Assembly (NCBI GenBank): GCA_039815465.1
Contig: JBCBZG010000017.1
Span: 1 to 64,000, forward strand
Source of the DNA: Shimia_B sp039815465
GTDB lineage: Bacteria > Pseudomonadota > Alphaproteobacteria > Rhodobacterales > Rhodobacteraceae
DNA length: 64,000 nucleotides
Direction of reading: 5' to 3'
Shown here: positions 16,226 through 25,145 of the stretch, one piece after another
Position numbering within the stretch: the first letter of the stretch is position 1
Layout of the letters: each line of letters begins with the position of its first letter
Notes under the pieces: generated by a model
What the model was told of the DNA's origin: nothing
What the model saw: only the letters and a program-made list of their open reading frames with translations
Database searches by the model: none
Translations under genes and position numbers: made by a program

Positions 16226-19200
16226 CTAAGCCTGCTCTGGCACCAGGATCTCCCGCTTGCCCACGTGGTTGGCGGGGCTCACGACGCCCTGGTCCTCCAT
16301 CTGCTCCACGAGGCGCGCGGCTTTGTTATAGCCGATAGCCAGCTTGCGCTGGATGTAGGAGGTCGAACACTTGCGATCCTTGATCACAATCGCCACCGCC
16401 TGATCGTAAAGCGCATCCTCGCCATCGGTGTTGCCGCCCGTCGCGCCAAGGCCGAGCACGGCGTCGATGTCGCTCGATTTCTCGTCAGACGGACCTTCGA
16501 CGACGCCACCGACATAGTCGGGCGGTCCGTAGGCCTTGAGGTAGGTCACGATCTCTTCGACCTCTTCGTCGGAACAGAAGGGCCCGTGAACGCGGGTGAT
16601 CTTGGCGCCGCCCGCCATATAGAGCATGTCGCCCATCCCGAGCAGCTGCTCTGCGCCCATCTCGCCAAGGATGGTCCGCGAGTCGACCTTCGACGTCACC
16701 TGGAACGAAATCCGGGTGGGGAAGTTCGCCTTGATCGTGCCGGTGATCACATCCACCGACGGGCGCTGTGTGGCCATGATCAAGTGGATGCCCGAGGCCC
16801 GCGCCATCTGTGCCAGACGCTGGATGCAGGCCTCGATCTCCTTACCCGCGACCATCATCAGGTCGGCCATCTCGTCCACAATGACGACGATATAGGGCAG
16901 CTTGACCGGCATGATCTCCTCGGTTTCGAACACCGGTTCGCCCGTCTCATCATCAAAGCCCGTCTGCACCGTGCGGCTGAACATCTCGTTCTTCGACAGC
17001 GCATCCGCCACGCGGGAGTTGAAGCCTTCGATATTGCGCACGCCCATCTTGGACATCTTGCGATAGCGCTCCTCCATCTCCCCCACGACCCACTTGAGCG
17101 CCACGACGGCCTTTTTCGGGTCTGTCACCACGGGGCTCAGCAGATGCGGGATGCCGTCATAGACGCTGAGCTCCAGCATCTTAGGGTCGATCATAATCAA
17201 CCGGCATTCCTCGGGCGTCAGCTTGTAGAGCAAGCTCAGGATCATCGTGTTGATCGCCACGGATTTACCAGAACCCGTCGTCCCCGCGATCAGCAGGTGA
17301 GGCATCTTGGCCAGGTTCGCCACAATCGGATCGCCGCCGATATCCTTACCCAAGGCCAGCGGCAGGCGCATATTGGTGTCGCCGAAATCGCGACCCGATA
17401 GGAGCTCGCGCAGCGCCACCATCTCCCGCTTTTCATTGGGCAGTTCGATCCCGATAACGCTGCGGCCTGGCACGGTGGACACGCGTGCCGACAGCGCCGA
17501 CATCGACCGTGCGATGTCGTCGGACAGCCCGATCACGCGGGAGGCTTTGAGGCCCGGCGCAGGCTCCAGCTCGTACATTGTGACAACAGGGCCAGGGCGG
17601 ACGCTCACGATCTCGCCTTTGACGCCGTAGTCGTCGAGCACGGACTCAAGCATCCGCGCGTTTTCTTCCAGCGCTTCATCGCTCAGGTGGTGCCGTTCGA
17701 CCTGGTCGGGGTTCATGAGCAGCGCCAGCGGCGGGTGCTCGTAGGCCGGGCGCCTGTCGTCAAACGCAAGCTTTGGTTGCGCCTCCGCGATAGCGCGGGA
17801 CGATGGCTTGGCCGGTTTTTTGGGCGCGTGCTGGACGACCTTTTTGGGCTCAGGCTCCGGGATGCGGTCAAAGACAGGGGCCGGCGCTGGCGCGTCCATG
17901 TCGATGAGCTCCACGTCTGAGGGGATGTCGGGCTCGAGGAACACCGCGTCTTCGGCGTCGAGCATATAGGCGTCGTCCTCTGCCGCAGGGACCTGCATCT
18001 GTGGGGCTTCGGGCGTCTCCGGCAACGGTGGCGGCGGCGCCACAAGCGGCTGGGACACGGCAGCGCGGGCGCGCGTTAGCATAGGTTCGGGGCGCAGGTA
18101 GCCGTCATCGACGGGCGCCGCGGCCATCACAGGCGGTGCCACTGGCGCGGGCGCGAGCGCCTCTTCGCGGCTGCGCGACTGGATCGCGCGCTCGATCTTG
18201 GACCGCACACGATCTTCGGAGCTTTCCTCCACTGGGGCCTCATAGGGGACGTCATGGGGGGCGGGCGTCACAAGCTCGGGCTCGGGTAGCTCGCGCTTTC
18301 CAAAGCCGGGAACGAGGCTGCGCAGGCCGGATTTCGGGGCCACGGGCGCGACGAGCGGCGTGGCCGTCAGCGGTGCGGGGGCCGTTAGGGGCGGCTCCTC
18401 TGGTTCGCCTGCGAGGTTGGCGCGGATGACCTGGGCCACGCGGGCGCTGTCATCGTCTACACCCTCGGACCCATCGGCATGGGCATTCCAGAAACTGTCA
18501 TCGTCCTCTGCCACGTCACGGCGGGCAGCGCGGGCGGTCTGGTAGCGCTGGGCGGCGCCAATGCTGGCCGTCGCGCCAAGCCGCGCACCCCGCCCAATCA
18601 GGCGCATCCCAAAGGCGTAAAAGATCACGAGCCCCAGGATCATCCAGCGGGTCAGGCGGTAAAGCTCCGCCCAGTTGAAGCCGAGCACAAAGGCCCCCAC
18701 GACCAGGATCACGAGCCCAGAGATGAGCGAGATGATCTTAGCCCCAAGCGCGGCGGAGCCTGGGATGATCTGCAAGATCATCACGAGCACCGTGTCGCCA
18801 AAAAGCCCGCCCAAGCCAAAGGAATGGCTCCACCCCTGGGGCGGCAGGAGCGTGGCGGCATAGACCGACCCCAGCGCAATGGCGATCGGCGCAAAGATCA
18901 GCCGCCCAAAGGCGCGCTCGCGCCCGATGTCAAACGTGATGCGCGCGCCCCAAACCATCAGCACAACCGCGATGCCAAACGCCCCCCAGCCGACAATCAT
19001 AAAGAGCGGCGCCGCAATCGTCGCACCCGCGCGGCCAAAGATGTTTTGGATGTCGGCATCGGTGGCCACCATCCAATTCGGATCATCCGGCGAATAGGAG
19101 GCGATGATCAGCGCGGCCACGAGCCCAACAGCCATGAGGATGATCCCCAAAAGCTCCCGCCCGCGGCGTTCCAGGGCCTCCTGCATGGATTGGTCCAGCA

Positions 19201-19231
19201 GCGGGTCACGTCCTCGGGTCTGATACGCCAT
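16226..19231 (-). CDS. ftsK: DNA translocase FtsK
   Basis: A 1001-residue septal DNA pump that segregates chromosome ends and activates dimer resolution at dif. N-terminal membrane segments (about residues 25-210) are followed by a proline/alanine/glutamate-rich linker (about 245-500). The motor has Walker A GTTGSGKSV and Walker B IVVIVDEMADLMMV. The C-terminal winged-helix gamma domain (DRKCSTSYIQRKLAIGYNKAARLVEQME) reads KOPS sites. Length is normal for alphaproteobacteria. The ATG at 19231 lies 15 bases after the aminotransferase stop. Confidence 0.95.
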   Translation of the reverse strand: MAYQTRGRDPLLDQSMQEALERRGRELLGIILMAVGLVAALIIASYSPDDPNWMVATDADIQNIFGRAGATIAAPLFMIVGWGAFGIAVVLMVWGARITFDIGRERAFGRLIFAPIAIALGSVYAATLLPPQGWSHSFGLGGLFGDTVLVMILQIIPGSAALGAKIISLISGLVILVVGAFVLGFNWAELYRLTRWMILGLVIFYAFGMRLIGRGARLGATASIGAAQRYQTARAARRDVAEDDDSFWNAHADGSEGVDDDSARVAQVIRANLAGEPEEPPLTAPAPLTATPLVAPVAPKSGLRSLVPGFGKRELPEPELVTPAPHDVPYEAPVEESSEDRVRSKIERAIQSRSREEALAPAPVAPPVMAAAPVDDGYLRPEPMLTRARAAVSQPLVAPPPPLPETPEAPQMQVPAAEDDAYMLDAEDAVFLEPDIPSDVELIDMDAPAPAPVFDRIPEPEPKKVVQHAPKKPAKPSSRAIAEAQPKLAFDDRRPAYEHPPLALLMNPDQVERHHLSDEALEENARMLESVLDDYGVKGEIVSVRPGPVVTMYELEPAPGLKASRVIGLSDDIARSMSALSARVSTVPGRSVIGIELPNEKREMVALRELLSGRDFGDTNMRLPLALGKDIGGDPIVANLAKMPHLLIAGTTGSGKSVAINTMILSLLYKLTPEECRLIMIDPKMLELSVYDGIPHLLSPVVTDPKKAVVALKWVVGEMEERYRKMSKMGVRNIEGFNSRVADALSKNEMFSRTVQTGFDDETGEPVFETEEIMPVKLPYIVVIVDEMADLMMVAGKEIEACIQRLAQMARASGIHLIMATQRPSVDVITGTIKANFPTRISFQVTSKVDSRTILGEMGAEQLLGMGDMLYMAGGAKITRVHGPFCSDEEVEEIVTYLKAYGPPDYVGGVVEGPSDEKSSDIDAVLGLGATGGNTDGEDALYDQAVAIVIKDRKCSTSYIQRKLAIGYNKAARLVEQMEDQGVVSPANHVGKREILVPEQA

Positions 19232-19246
19232 CTTTGCCTCGCTCCG

Positions 19247-20416
19247 TCATTTTTGCAGATGGTTGCGCAGGCGGGTGAGCCCATCGACCATCTCTGTCAT
19301 TGGGGCGACCAGGGCCACCCGGATATAGGTTGCGCCAGGGTTCATGCCCTGGACGTCTCTGCTCAGATACGCGCCCGGTAGGGTGCGCACGCCAGTTGTT
19401 TTCCAGAGGTCGAGCGCGACCTGCTCGCCATCGCCCACATCGAGCCACAGGAAAAACCCGGCTTCGGGGCTCTCATAGCCCTCAAACCCGGCGAAAATGT
19501 GGTCAGCTTTCTGAAATTTGTCCGTATAGAGTTGGCGGTTTGCGATGACGTGGCTTTCATCGGCCCAAACTGCGGCGCTGACTTTCTGCACCGGATTGGG
19601 CAGCGGCGCCCCCGCGAGCGCGCGCAGGCGCTTGATTTCCACCATCGTGCGCGGTCCGCCCGCGACAAAGCCGGATCGAAGCCCGGGCAGATTCGACCGC
19701 TTGGACAGCGAATGAAACACCGTGACCCGCTCCGGGTCGGCGCCGAATTTCTCCGCCATAGCGAGCCCGCCGGGGGGTGGGGCATCCCGGTAGATTTCTG
19801 AGTAGCATTCGTCGGAGAAGATGCGGAAATCGTACCGCTCCGCCAAGGTGAGCAGGTCGCGCCAATAGTCTTCGCTCGCCACGCGCCCCTGCGGGTTCGC
19901 GGGGGAGCAGACATAAGCAATGGTGGTGCGGTCGAGCACGTCGGCGGGCAGCGCCGCGTAATCGGGGAGGTGGCCGGTGGCGCGCGTCGCGGGCACATAA
20001 ACCGGTTCGGCCCCCACAGCCAAAGCCGCAACGCCATAGACCGGGTAGAACGGGTTCGGCAGCAGCACCGCAGGCCGCCCCGCGCTGGGCGACAGCGCCA
20101 GCGCCGCGTTAAAGAGCCCTTCGCGCGTGCCATTCAGAGCCATCACTTGCGTGTCGGGGTCGACCGTGACGCCATAACGCCGCGCGATCCAGGCGCTGAT
20201 CGCCTCCCGCAATTCAGGTAAGCCGTTGTTATCAGGGTACTTCGCGTAGCCATCCGCGTGGCTGTCGAGCATCTGCGGCAGCCAGTCGGGAAAGGGGTGC
20301 TTGGGCTCCCCAATGGTCATATTCACGGGCGTGCCACCGGCAGGATGCGCGTCAAGAAGCGCGCGCAAACGCGGCCACGTCGCATCCGGGAGGGTTTGAA
20401 ACCGCTCGGGGGTCAT
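19247..20416 (-). CDS. PLP aminotransferase, DapC-like
   Basis: A 389-residue class I/II aminotransferase. The PLP lysine lies in SLSKRSNLPGLRSGF, with NPFYPVYG, CSPANPQG and SDECYSEIY as flanking family motifs. It resembles the N-succinyldiaminopimelate aminotransferase DapC of lysine and cell-wall synthesis, though substrate specificity in this family is hard to read from sequence. The ATG at 20416 is preferred to an in-frame TTG five codons upstream. It is directly upstream of ftsK on the same strand (15-base gap), so probably co-transcribed. Confidence 0.82.
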   Translation of the reverse strand: MTPERFQTLPDATWPRLRALLDAHPAGGTPVNMTIGEPKHPFPDWLPQMLDSHADGYAKYPDNNGLPELREAISAWIARRYGVTVDPDTQVMALNGTREGLFNAALALSPSAGRPAVLLPNPFYPVYGVAALAVGAEPVYVPATRATGHLPDYAALPADVLDRTTIAYVCSPANPQGRVASEDYWRDLLTLAERYDFRIFSDECYSEIYRDAPPPGGLAMAEKFGADPERVTVFHSLSKRSNLPGLRSGFVAGGPRTMVEIKRLRALAGAPLPNPVQKVSAAVWADESHVIANRQLYTDKFQKADHIFAGFEGYESPEAGFFLWLDVGDGEQVALDLWKTTGVRTLPGAYLSRDVQGMNPGATYIRVALVAPMTEMVDGLTRLRNHLQK

Positions 20417-20433
20417 CCAGGTCTGCCTCAAAA

Positions 20434-20452
20434 GTGGGGTCTTTTGCCCCGT
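20434..20452 (-). terminator. Weak terminator-like hairpin after the amidase
   Basis: On the minus strand GGGG-CAAAAGA-CCCC is followed by ACTTTT, between the amidase stop (20510) and the aminotransferase start (20416). The stem is only 4 bp of G/C plus flanks, so read-through into the aminotransferase-ftsK unit is plausible. Confidence 0.35.
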
Positions 20453-20509
20453 TTCAGACAGCTTAGCTCACCAAAGACTCACGCGTCCAGACCAAACGCG
20501 CGCAGCCGC

Positions 20510-21847
20510 TCAGGCGGGGTTCTCGCGCAACACCCGCTCCACCGCAGCGCCGAGCCTGAGCAGCCGCGCCTCACCCATGGGCGGCGCCATAAGCATAAAC
20601 CCGCAGGACGGCACGCCCGTGGGCAGCGTCAACGCCGCGGAGCCCATGAGGTTCCCGATCCGTGTGTTGCGCAGCGCCAGCAGGTTGCGTTCGACGTAAT
20701 AGGCGTGATCGCTTTCGAGCCGCGCGATATTGGGCGGCAGGATGGGCGAGGCGGGCAAGATGACCGCATCAAACCCCGCGACGGCCTCGTGGTAGGCGCC
20801 CCTGAGCGCCTCCAGCCGGGCCCAGCCCGCCACATAGTCAGGGGCGGACACCGCTGCCCCGCCGCGAAAGCGTTCCAGGATTTCGGCGTACATCTTATGC
20901 GGCGCGGCCTCGATGACGTCTTTCCAAAGCCCATAGGCCTCCGGCGCGTAAAGCGTCCCGGTGAGCGTCATCGCCTCCGCCACGGCAGGCACTGCGCGCC
21001 GTGTGATCTGCGCGCCCGCCGTTTCCAGCCGCGCCACCGCCGCGTCAAAGGCTTGGGCGGGGGCGTCTTCAATGGCGTCAAAAGCCACAGTGTCGAGCAC
21101 CAGGAGCCGTGCGCCGGAGAGATCAGAGCCGGTCAAATCCGGGGCGCGCGCGCCCTCCAGCGCGGCAAGGAGCAGCGCGGCATCCTCCACGCTGCGCGCC
21201 AGCGGGCCCACCGTGTCAAAGCGCAGGCACAGCGGGACAACACCCGCGAGCGACACCCGCCCCGACGTGGTTTTCAGCCCCACAAGGTCGTTCCAAGCGG
21301 CGGGAATGCGCACCGAACCGCCAGTGTCCGACCCAATCCCCGCGGAGGCGAGCCCAAAGGCCACAGACGCCGCCGCCCCCGATGACGACCCCCCGGAAAT
21401 CAGCGCCGGGTCGTTCACATTGGGCGGCGTGGCCGTGACCGGGTTCAACCCCAGCCCCGAAAACGCGAGCTCCGACATATGGGTCTTGCCCAAGCAGATC
21501 AGCCCGCCCGCCGTGGCGGCGGCCAAAACCTCCGCGTCCCGCCCGGGCACGCGGCCCTTCAGCAGGGCTGACCCGGCCTCCGTCCCGACACCCGCGCTGT
21601 CAAACAGGTCCTTCCAGGAGATCGGAACGCCATCCAAAGGCCCCAGCCGCATCCCGGCCTTGGCGCGGTCATGGGCGGCCACGGCCTCCGCCCTTGCGCG
21701 GTCCGCGGTCATGCGCGCATAGATCCGGTCCGCGTGGGGGTGGGCCGCGGCTGCGTCCAAGTAGCCTTCGGTGATATCGACGGGGTCGAGGTCGCCCGCA
21801 CCAATGGCACGGCCTTGCTCTGCTGCGGTCAAGTTCTGCCAATCCAT
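20510..21847 (-). CDS. Amidase signature family amidohydrolase
   Basis: A 445-residue amidase. The Ser-cisSer-Lys triad is visible: the Lys in GVPISWKDLFDSAG, the cis-Ser in the glycine/serine-rich stretch GGSSSGAAASVAFGLA, and the nucleophile Ser in GSDTGGSVRIPAAW. It hydrolyses an unidentified amide; the family includes GatA, but there are no gatB/gatC neighbours and the C-terminus (CGFMLMAPPMGEARLLRLG) is of the stand-alone type. The ATG at 21847 begins MDWQNLTAAEQ. It is divergent from the UbiH-like gene with an 80-base gap. Confidence 0.88.
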   Translation of the reverse strand: MDWQNLTAAEQGRAIGAGDLDPVDITEGYLDAAAAHPHADRIYARMTADRARAEAVAAHDRAKAGMRLGPLDGVPISWKDLFDSAGVGTEAGSALLKGRVPGRDAEVLAAATAGGLICLGKTHMSELAFSGLGLNPVTATPPNVNDPALISGGSSSGAAASVAFGLASAGIGSDTGGSVRIPAAWNDLVGLKTTSGRVSLAGVVPLCLRFDTVGPLARSVEDAALLLAALEGARAPDLTGSDLSGARLLVLDTVAFDAIEDAPAQAFDAAVARLETAGAQITRRAVPAVAEAMTLTGTLYAPEAYGLWKDVIEAAPHKMYAEILERFRGGAAVSAPDYVAGWARLEALRGAYHEAVAGFDAVILPASPILPPNIARLESDHAYYVERNLLALRNTRIGNLMGSAALTLPTGVPSCGFMLMAPPMGEARLLRLGAAVERVLRENPA

Positions 21848-21927
21848 AGCCCTTGTCCTAGCCCGCGCCCGGCGCGCGGACAATGGCGCGCATTTACTTC
21901 GCCGCGCCCGCCGCCATATGTCAGCCC

Positions 21928-23148
21928 ATGACGACCGATGTACTGATCACCGGGGGCGGCCTCGTGGGCTCCACCCTGGCGCTGGCACTGGCTCAGGGCG
22001 GGCTGAACGTGACGCTGATCGACGCGCTGCCCAAGGCCACGCGCGCCAAGCCGGGCTTTGACGGGCGCAGCTACGCCATGGCGCTGGCCACGACCCGGAT
22101 GCTGCGCGCGCTAGGGCTCTGGGACGCGCTGGCGCCGAATGCCCAAGCCATGAACGCGATCAAGGTGTCCCAGGGCCGGACCGGGCAAAAGCCCACCGGC
22201 TACTTCATGCACTTTGATCACGCTGAGATTGGGCCCGACCCCATGGGCTACATGGTCGAAGACCGCCACGCACGCGCCGCGCTGCTGGATGCTGAGACGC
22301 GGACCCCAAACCTCACCCACCTCGCGGGTGTGTCAGTGCTGGCCCAGGACGTCGCCCCTGGCGCGGCTACCGTGACGCTTAGCACGGGGGAGACGCTCAC
22401 CGCCCCCATCCTCATCGGCTGCGACGGGCGCAGCAGCGGGACGGCTGAGCGCGCAGGCATCAAGCGGCTCGTGTCCGATTACGGCCAAACCTCCCTCGTC
22501 TGCGCGCTCAACGTTGGGCGACCCCATGACGGCATCGCCCACCAGCTCTTTCTGCCCGAGGGGCCGCTGGCGATTCTGCCTCTGACAGAGCAACGCGTGG
22601 GCGTCGTCTGGACCGAACGCACCCGCCGCGCGGCGGAGATTGCGGCGATGGCCGATGACGCCTACCTCGCCGTGCTGCGCCCCCGGTTCGGCGACTTTCT
22701 GGGCGACATCACCCTGGCGGGCGACCGCTTTACCTACCCGCTGTCGCTGTCACTCGCGCAAAGCTTTACCGCCGAGCGCCTCGCACTGGTGGGGGACGCA
22801 GCCCACGGCATCCACCCCATCGCAGGCCAAGGCCTGAACGCCGGGATGAAGGACGTCGCCGCGCTGGCCGAAACCTTGATCTTCGCGCGGCGCCGCGGCG
22901 AAGATATCGGAAGCGCCCAAGTGCTCGACCGCTACGCGCGCTGGCGCCGCTTTGACACTGCCACGCTGGCGCTGGCCACAGACAGCTTCAATCGGCTCTT
23001 TTCCAACACAAGCGGCCCGCTGCGCAGCCTGCGCAATCTGGGCCTTGGCGCCGTGAACGCGATCCCCAAACTCCGCGCCGGGTTCATGCGGGAAGCGGCA
23101 GGCCTCACCGGTGATCTCCCCCGTCTTCTCCGGGGTGAAGGGCTTTAA
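21928..23148 (+). CDS. UbiH/UbiF-family FAD-dependent hydroxylase
   Basis: A 406-residue flavin monooxygenase of the ubiquinone hydroxylase family. The N-terminal FAD Rossmann motif is DVLITGGGLVGSTLALALA. The second FAD motif, ALVGDAAHGIHPIAGQGLNAGMKDVA, includes the UbiH/COQ6 signature. It likely hydroxylates the aromatic ring of a ubiquinone precursor; which position cannot be told from sequence. The ATG at 21928 was chosen as the start just before the Rossmann strand. It is followed by a 51-nt repeat and, on the other strand, the Trm112-like gene. Confidence 0.87.
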   Translation: MTTDVLITGGGLVGSTLALALAQGGLNVTLIDALPKATRAKPGFDGRSYAMALATTRMLRALGLWDALAPNAQAMNAIKVSQGRTGQKPTGYFMHFDHAEIGPDPMGYMVEDRHARAALLDAETRTPNLTHLAGVSVLAQDVAPGAATVTLSTGETLTAPILIGCDGRSSGTAERAGIKRLVSDYGQTSLVCALNVGRPHDGIAHQLFLPEGPLAILPLTEQRVGVVWTERTRRAAEIAAMADDAYLAVLRPRFGDFLGDITLAGDRFTYPLSLSLAQSFTAERLALVGDAAHGIHPIAGQGLNAGMKDVAALAETLIFARRRGEDIGSAQVLDRYARWRRFDTATLALATDSFNRLFSNTSGPLRSLRNLGLGAVNAIPKLRAGFMREAAGLTGDLPRLLRGEGL

Positions 23149-23172
23149 CCCACGGCCAAAGCCGCTTCCCAC

Positions 23173-23223
23173 CTTTCTTATGTCCAAAAATACTTCGGGG
23201 AGCGCGAGGGGCTGGCCTCTCGC
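23173..23223 (+). repeat. 51-nt dispersed repeat, copy 2
   Basis: Identical to 2485-2535 at 50 of 51 positions. It lies between the convergent UbiH-like and Trm112-like genes, as copy 1 lies between convergent genes. The single change (GGCCTCTCGC for GGCCCCTCGC) keeps the hairpin by a G-U pair, which suggests selection on structure. Confidence 0.88.
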
Positions 23224-23229
23224 ATCACC

Positions 23230-23406
23230 TCAGTCGAGCTGGCGCGCTTCGTCGACCAGCAGGACCGGGATCCCATCCCGGATCGGATAGGCCAGATGCG
23301 CCGCCCGGCTGATCAGCTCCTGCGCCTCAGCGTCATAGCTCAGCCGTTGGCGCGTTTGGGGGCAGACCAGCGCCTCCAGCATTTTGCGGTCAAATCCAGC
23401 GCTCAT
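23230..23406 (-). CDS. Trm112 family (YcaR-like) protein
   Basis: A 58-residue protein, MSAGFDRKMLEALVCPQTRQ at its start, with LAYPIRDGIPVLLVDEAR near the end. This is the compact Trm112/UPF0434 fold; the bacterial form usually keeps CP in place of a full zinc cluster (here VCP, one cysteine). In eukaryotes Trm112 activates methyltransferases; the bacterial role is poorly known. The ATG overlaps the stop of the LON-domain gene in ATGA, indicating coupling. It is convergent with the UbiH-like gene. Confidence 0.85.
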   Translation of the reverse strand: MSAGFDRKMLEALVCPQTRQRLSYDAEAQELISRAAHLAYPIRDGIPVLLVDEARQLD

Positions 23407-24041
23407 TGCATCAACTCATCACCTTGGCCGCCCCGCAGGGCGAATTCGATTAACGTCACCAACGTCTCCCGCCGCGTGGCAAGCGACGGGGCTTCTAGCA
23501 AGGCTTGTTTGTCCTCGGGCTCGAACGGGCACAGCATCGAAAGCGAGTTCACGAGCAGCTCGTCCTCCGCCTCCTTCAAGCTGTCCCAATCGGTGGACAG
23601 CGCTTGCGAGGCAAAGTAGCGGTGCAGCGTGTCCATGAACCGATCCCGGTCAAAGCCGGTGTCCTTTTCGGTCGGCCCCATATCGCGGCCAAAATCGGAC
23701 CAATCGACCTCGCACCGGCGATACGGGGTAAACCCGTCGACCTCTGCCAAGACCCTGAACCGGGAAATCCCGGCCAGCGTGATCATGTAGCGGCCATCCT
23801 CGGTCTCCGAGAACCCGCTGACACGGCCCGCGCAGCCAATCGTATGGAGCCGCTCGCCGCCGGGCCCCTCATAGGGTTGTATCATGCCGATCAGCCGGTG
23901 CCGCGTCTTGAGCGCGTCCTCCAGCATCTGAAGATACCGCGGCTCAAACAGATGCAGCGGCAGCCGCGCCCGGGGCAACAGCAGCGCGCCGGGCAGGGGA
24001 AAGATCGGGAGTGTATCGGGGAGATCGCCGGACCAAGTCAT
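23403..24041 (-). CDS. LON substrate-binding domain protein
   Basis: A 212-residue stand-alone homologue of the N-terminal domain of Lon protease. It begins LPIFPLPGALLLPRARLPLHLFEPRYLQM, the hallmark of the family, and has LAGISRFRVL in the middle. There are no ATPase or protease domains. The role is unknown; it may bind unfolded proteins. It sits in a three-gene unit cnoX-LON-Trm112, which suggests a protein quality-control context. Confidence 0.88.
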   Translation of the reverse strand: MTWSGDLPDTLPIFPLPGALLLPRARLPLHLFEPRYLQMLEDALKTRHRLIGMIQPYEGPGGERLHTIGCAGRVSGFSETEDGRYMITLAGISRFRVLAEVDGFTPYRRCEVDWSDFGRDMGPTEKDTGFDRDRFMDTLHRYFASQALSTDWDSLKEAEDELLVNSLSMLCPFEPEDKQALLEAPSLATRRETLVTLIEFALRGGQGDELMQ

Positions 24042-24067
24042 GTGTCAGAGGTAGCGCTTAGGACCGA

Positions 24068-24976
24068 TCAGACAAAGATCATCGACGACAGCTTGCGCCG
24101 CCCGTTGAGCACAATGGGATCATTTGGCTTGAGCGCATCAAAGACGGTAAAGAGCTGCGTCTTGGCCGCGCCGTCGTTCCACTCCCGATCCCGGCGAAAG
24201 AGCTCCAGAAGCTCCGTCACAGCCGCCTCCGCGTCGCCACTGGCATGGAGCGCCTGGGCCAGGTCAAACCGCGCTTGGTGGTCATCCGCATTCGCCTCCA
24301 CCGCGGCGCGCAGTTCCGCCACGGGGCCCGCATCCTCCGCCTGACGCGCGAGTTCGAGCTGCGCGCGCGCAGCCTCAAGCTCGGGCGCGTCGGAAATTTC
24401 CGCAGGGGCCCCGTTCAGGATCGCCTCCGCCTGATCGAGCTCACCCAGCGCCACATGGGCCCGGACGAGACCGCCATAGGCCCCGGCATGCGCGCCATCC
24501 TCGCCCAAGACCGCCGCAAAGGTCTGCGCCGCATCCGCAACCGCGCCCTCGGCCAGCATCTCCTCTGCCGCCTCCACAGCCTCGCCCAGCCCGCCATCGG
24601 CAGACCCGCCCGCAGCTTGCGCCACACGCTCGATGAATGCGTCAATCTCGGATCCGGGTAGCGCGCCCTGGAACCCGTCGATAGGCTGACCCTTGTAAAA
24701 GGCATAGACGGTCGGGATCGACTGAATGCGCAGCTGCGCCGCGATCTGCTGGTTCTGGTCCACATCGACCTTCACAAGCTTCACCGAGCCCTTGGCCTTG
24801 GTCACCGCCGCCTCAAGCGCAGGCGTCAGCGTCTTGCACGGCCCGCACCAGGTCGCCCAGAAATCCACGATGACGGGCACCTCGTTAGAGGCCTCCACCA
24901 CATCCACCATAAAGGTCGCCTCGGACCCGTCCTTGATCAAATCAGCCGCACCCGGCCCCGCATTCAGCTCGAGCAT
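24068..24976 (-). CDS. CnoX/YbbN-type thioredoxin-TPR chaperedoxin
   Basis: A 302-residue protein with an N-terminal thioredoxin domain (residues 15-120; active site WCGPC with C44 and C47) and a C-terminal tetratricopeptide-like helical domain (about residues 130-290). E. coli CnoX has lost the first cysteine, but the alphaproteobacterial form retains CGPC and may be redox active. The family holds substrates for GroEL/DnaK under oxidative stress. The ATG at 24976 begins MLELNAGPGAADLIKD. It is the first gene of the LON-Trm112 unit. Confidence 0.88.
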   Translation of the reverse strand: MLELNAGPGAADLIKDGSEATFMVDVVEASNEVPVIVDFWATWCGPCKTLTPALEAAVTKAKGSVKLVKVDVDQNQQIAAQLRIQSIPTVYAFYKGQPIDGFQGALPGSEIDAFIERVAQAAGGSADGGLGEAVEAAEEMLAEGAVADAAQTFAAVLGEDGAHAGAYGGLVRAHVALGELDQAEAILNGAPAEISDAPELEAARAQLELARQAEDAGPVAELRAAVEANADDHQARFDLAQALHASGDAEAAVTELLELFRRDREWNDGAAKTQLFTVFDALKPNDPIVLNGRRKLSSMIFV

Positions 24977-25069
24977 ATCCGCTCTCCTATCCCGTTGCCG
25001 CGTATATGCGGGCGAAGTGGGCGCGGGACAAGGGCGGAGCGAGTGTCTCTTAATTGCTGAGGGCAGTTC

Positions 25070-25139
25070 CCGTCCGCGGGCGGGGGAGTAGCCCCCGCCC
25101 ATGGGGGCGGACGGGGGCTGCCCGGTGGTGCCACCGGGC
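25070..25139. repeat. Hairpin cluster between LRR gene and cnoX
   Basis: Nested and tandem palindromes: an outer stem CCGTCCGC/GCGGACGG encloses GGGCGGGGG-AGTAG-CCCCCGCCC, followed by GCCCGGTGG-TG-CCACCGGGC (25120-25139). The last hairpin resembles the second hairpin of the 77-nt repeats at 16.1 and 32.1 kb. It lies directly after the LRR gene stop, so it may end that transcript, though no T-run follows. Confidence 0.6.
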
Positions 25140-25145
25140 GGGGTC

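Noticed and set aside
25070..25139. Insertion-sequence end at the LRR gene.
   Set aside because: Hairpins are present but no transposase, target duplication or terminal inverted repeats of an IS family were found.
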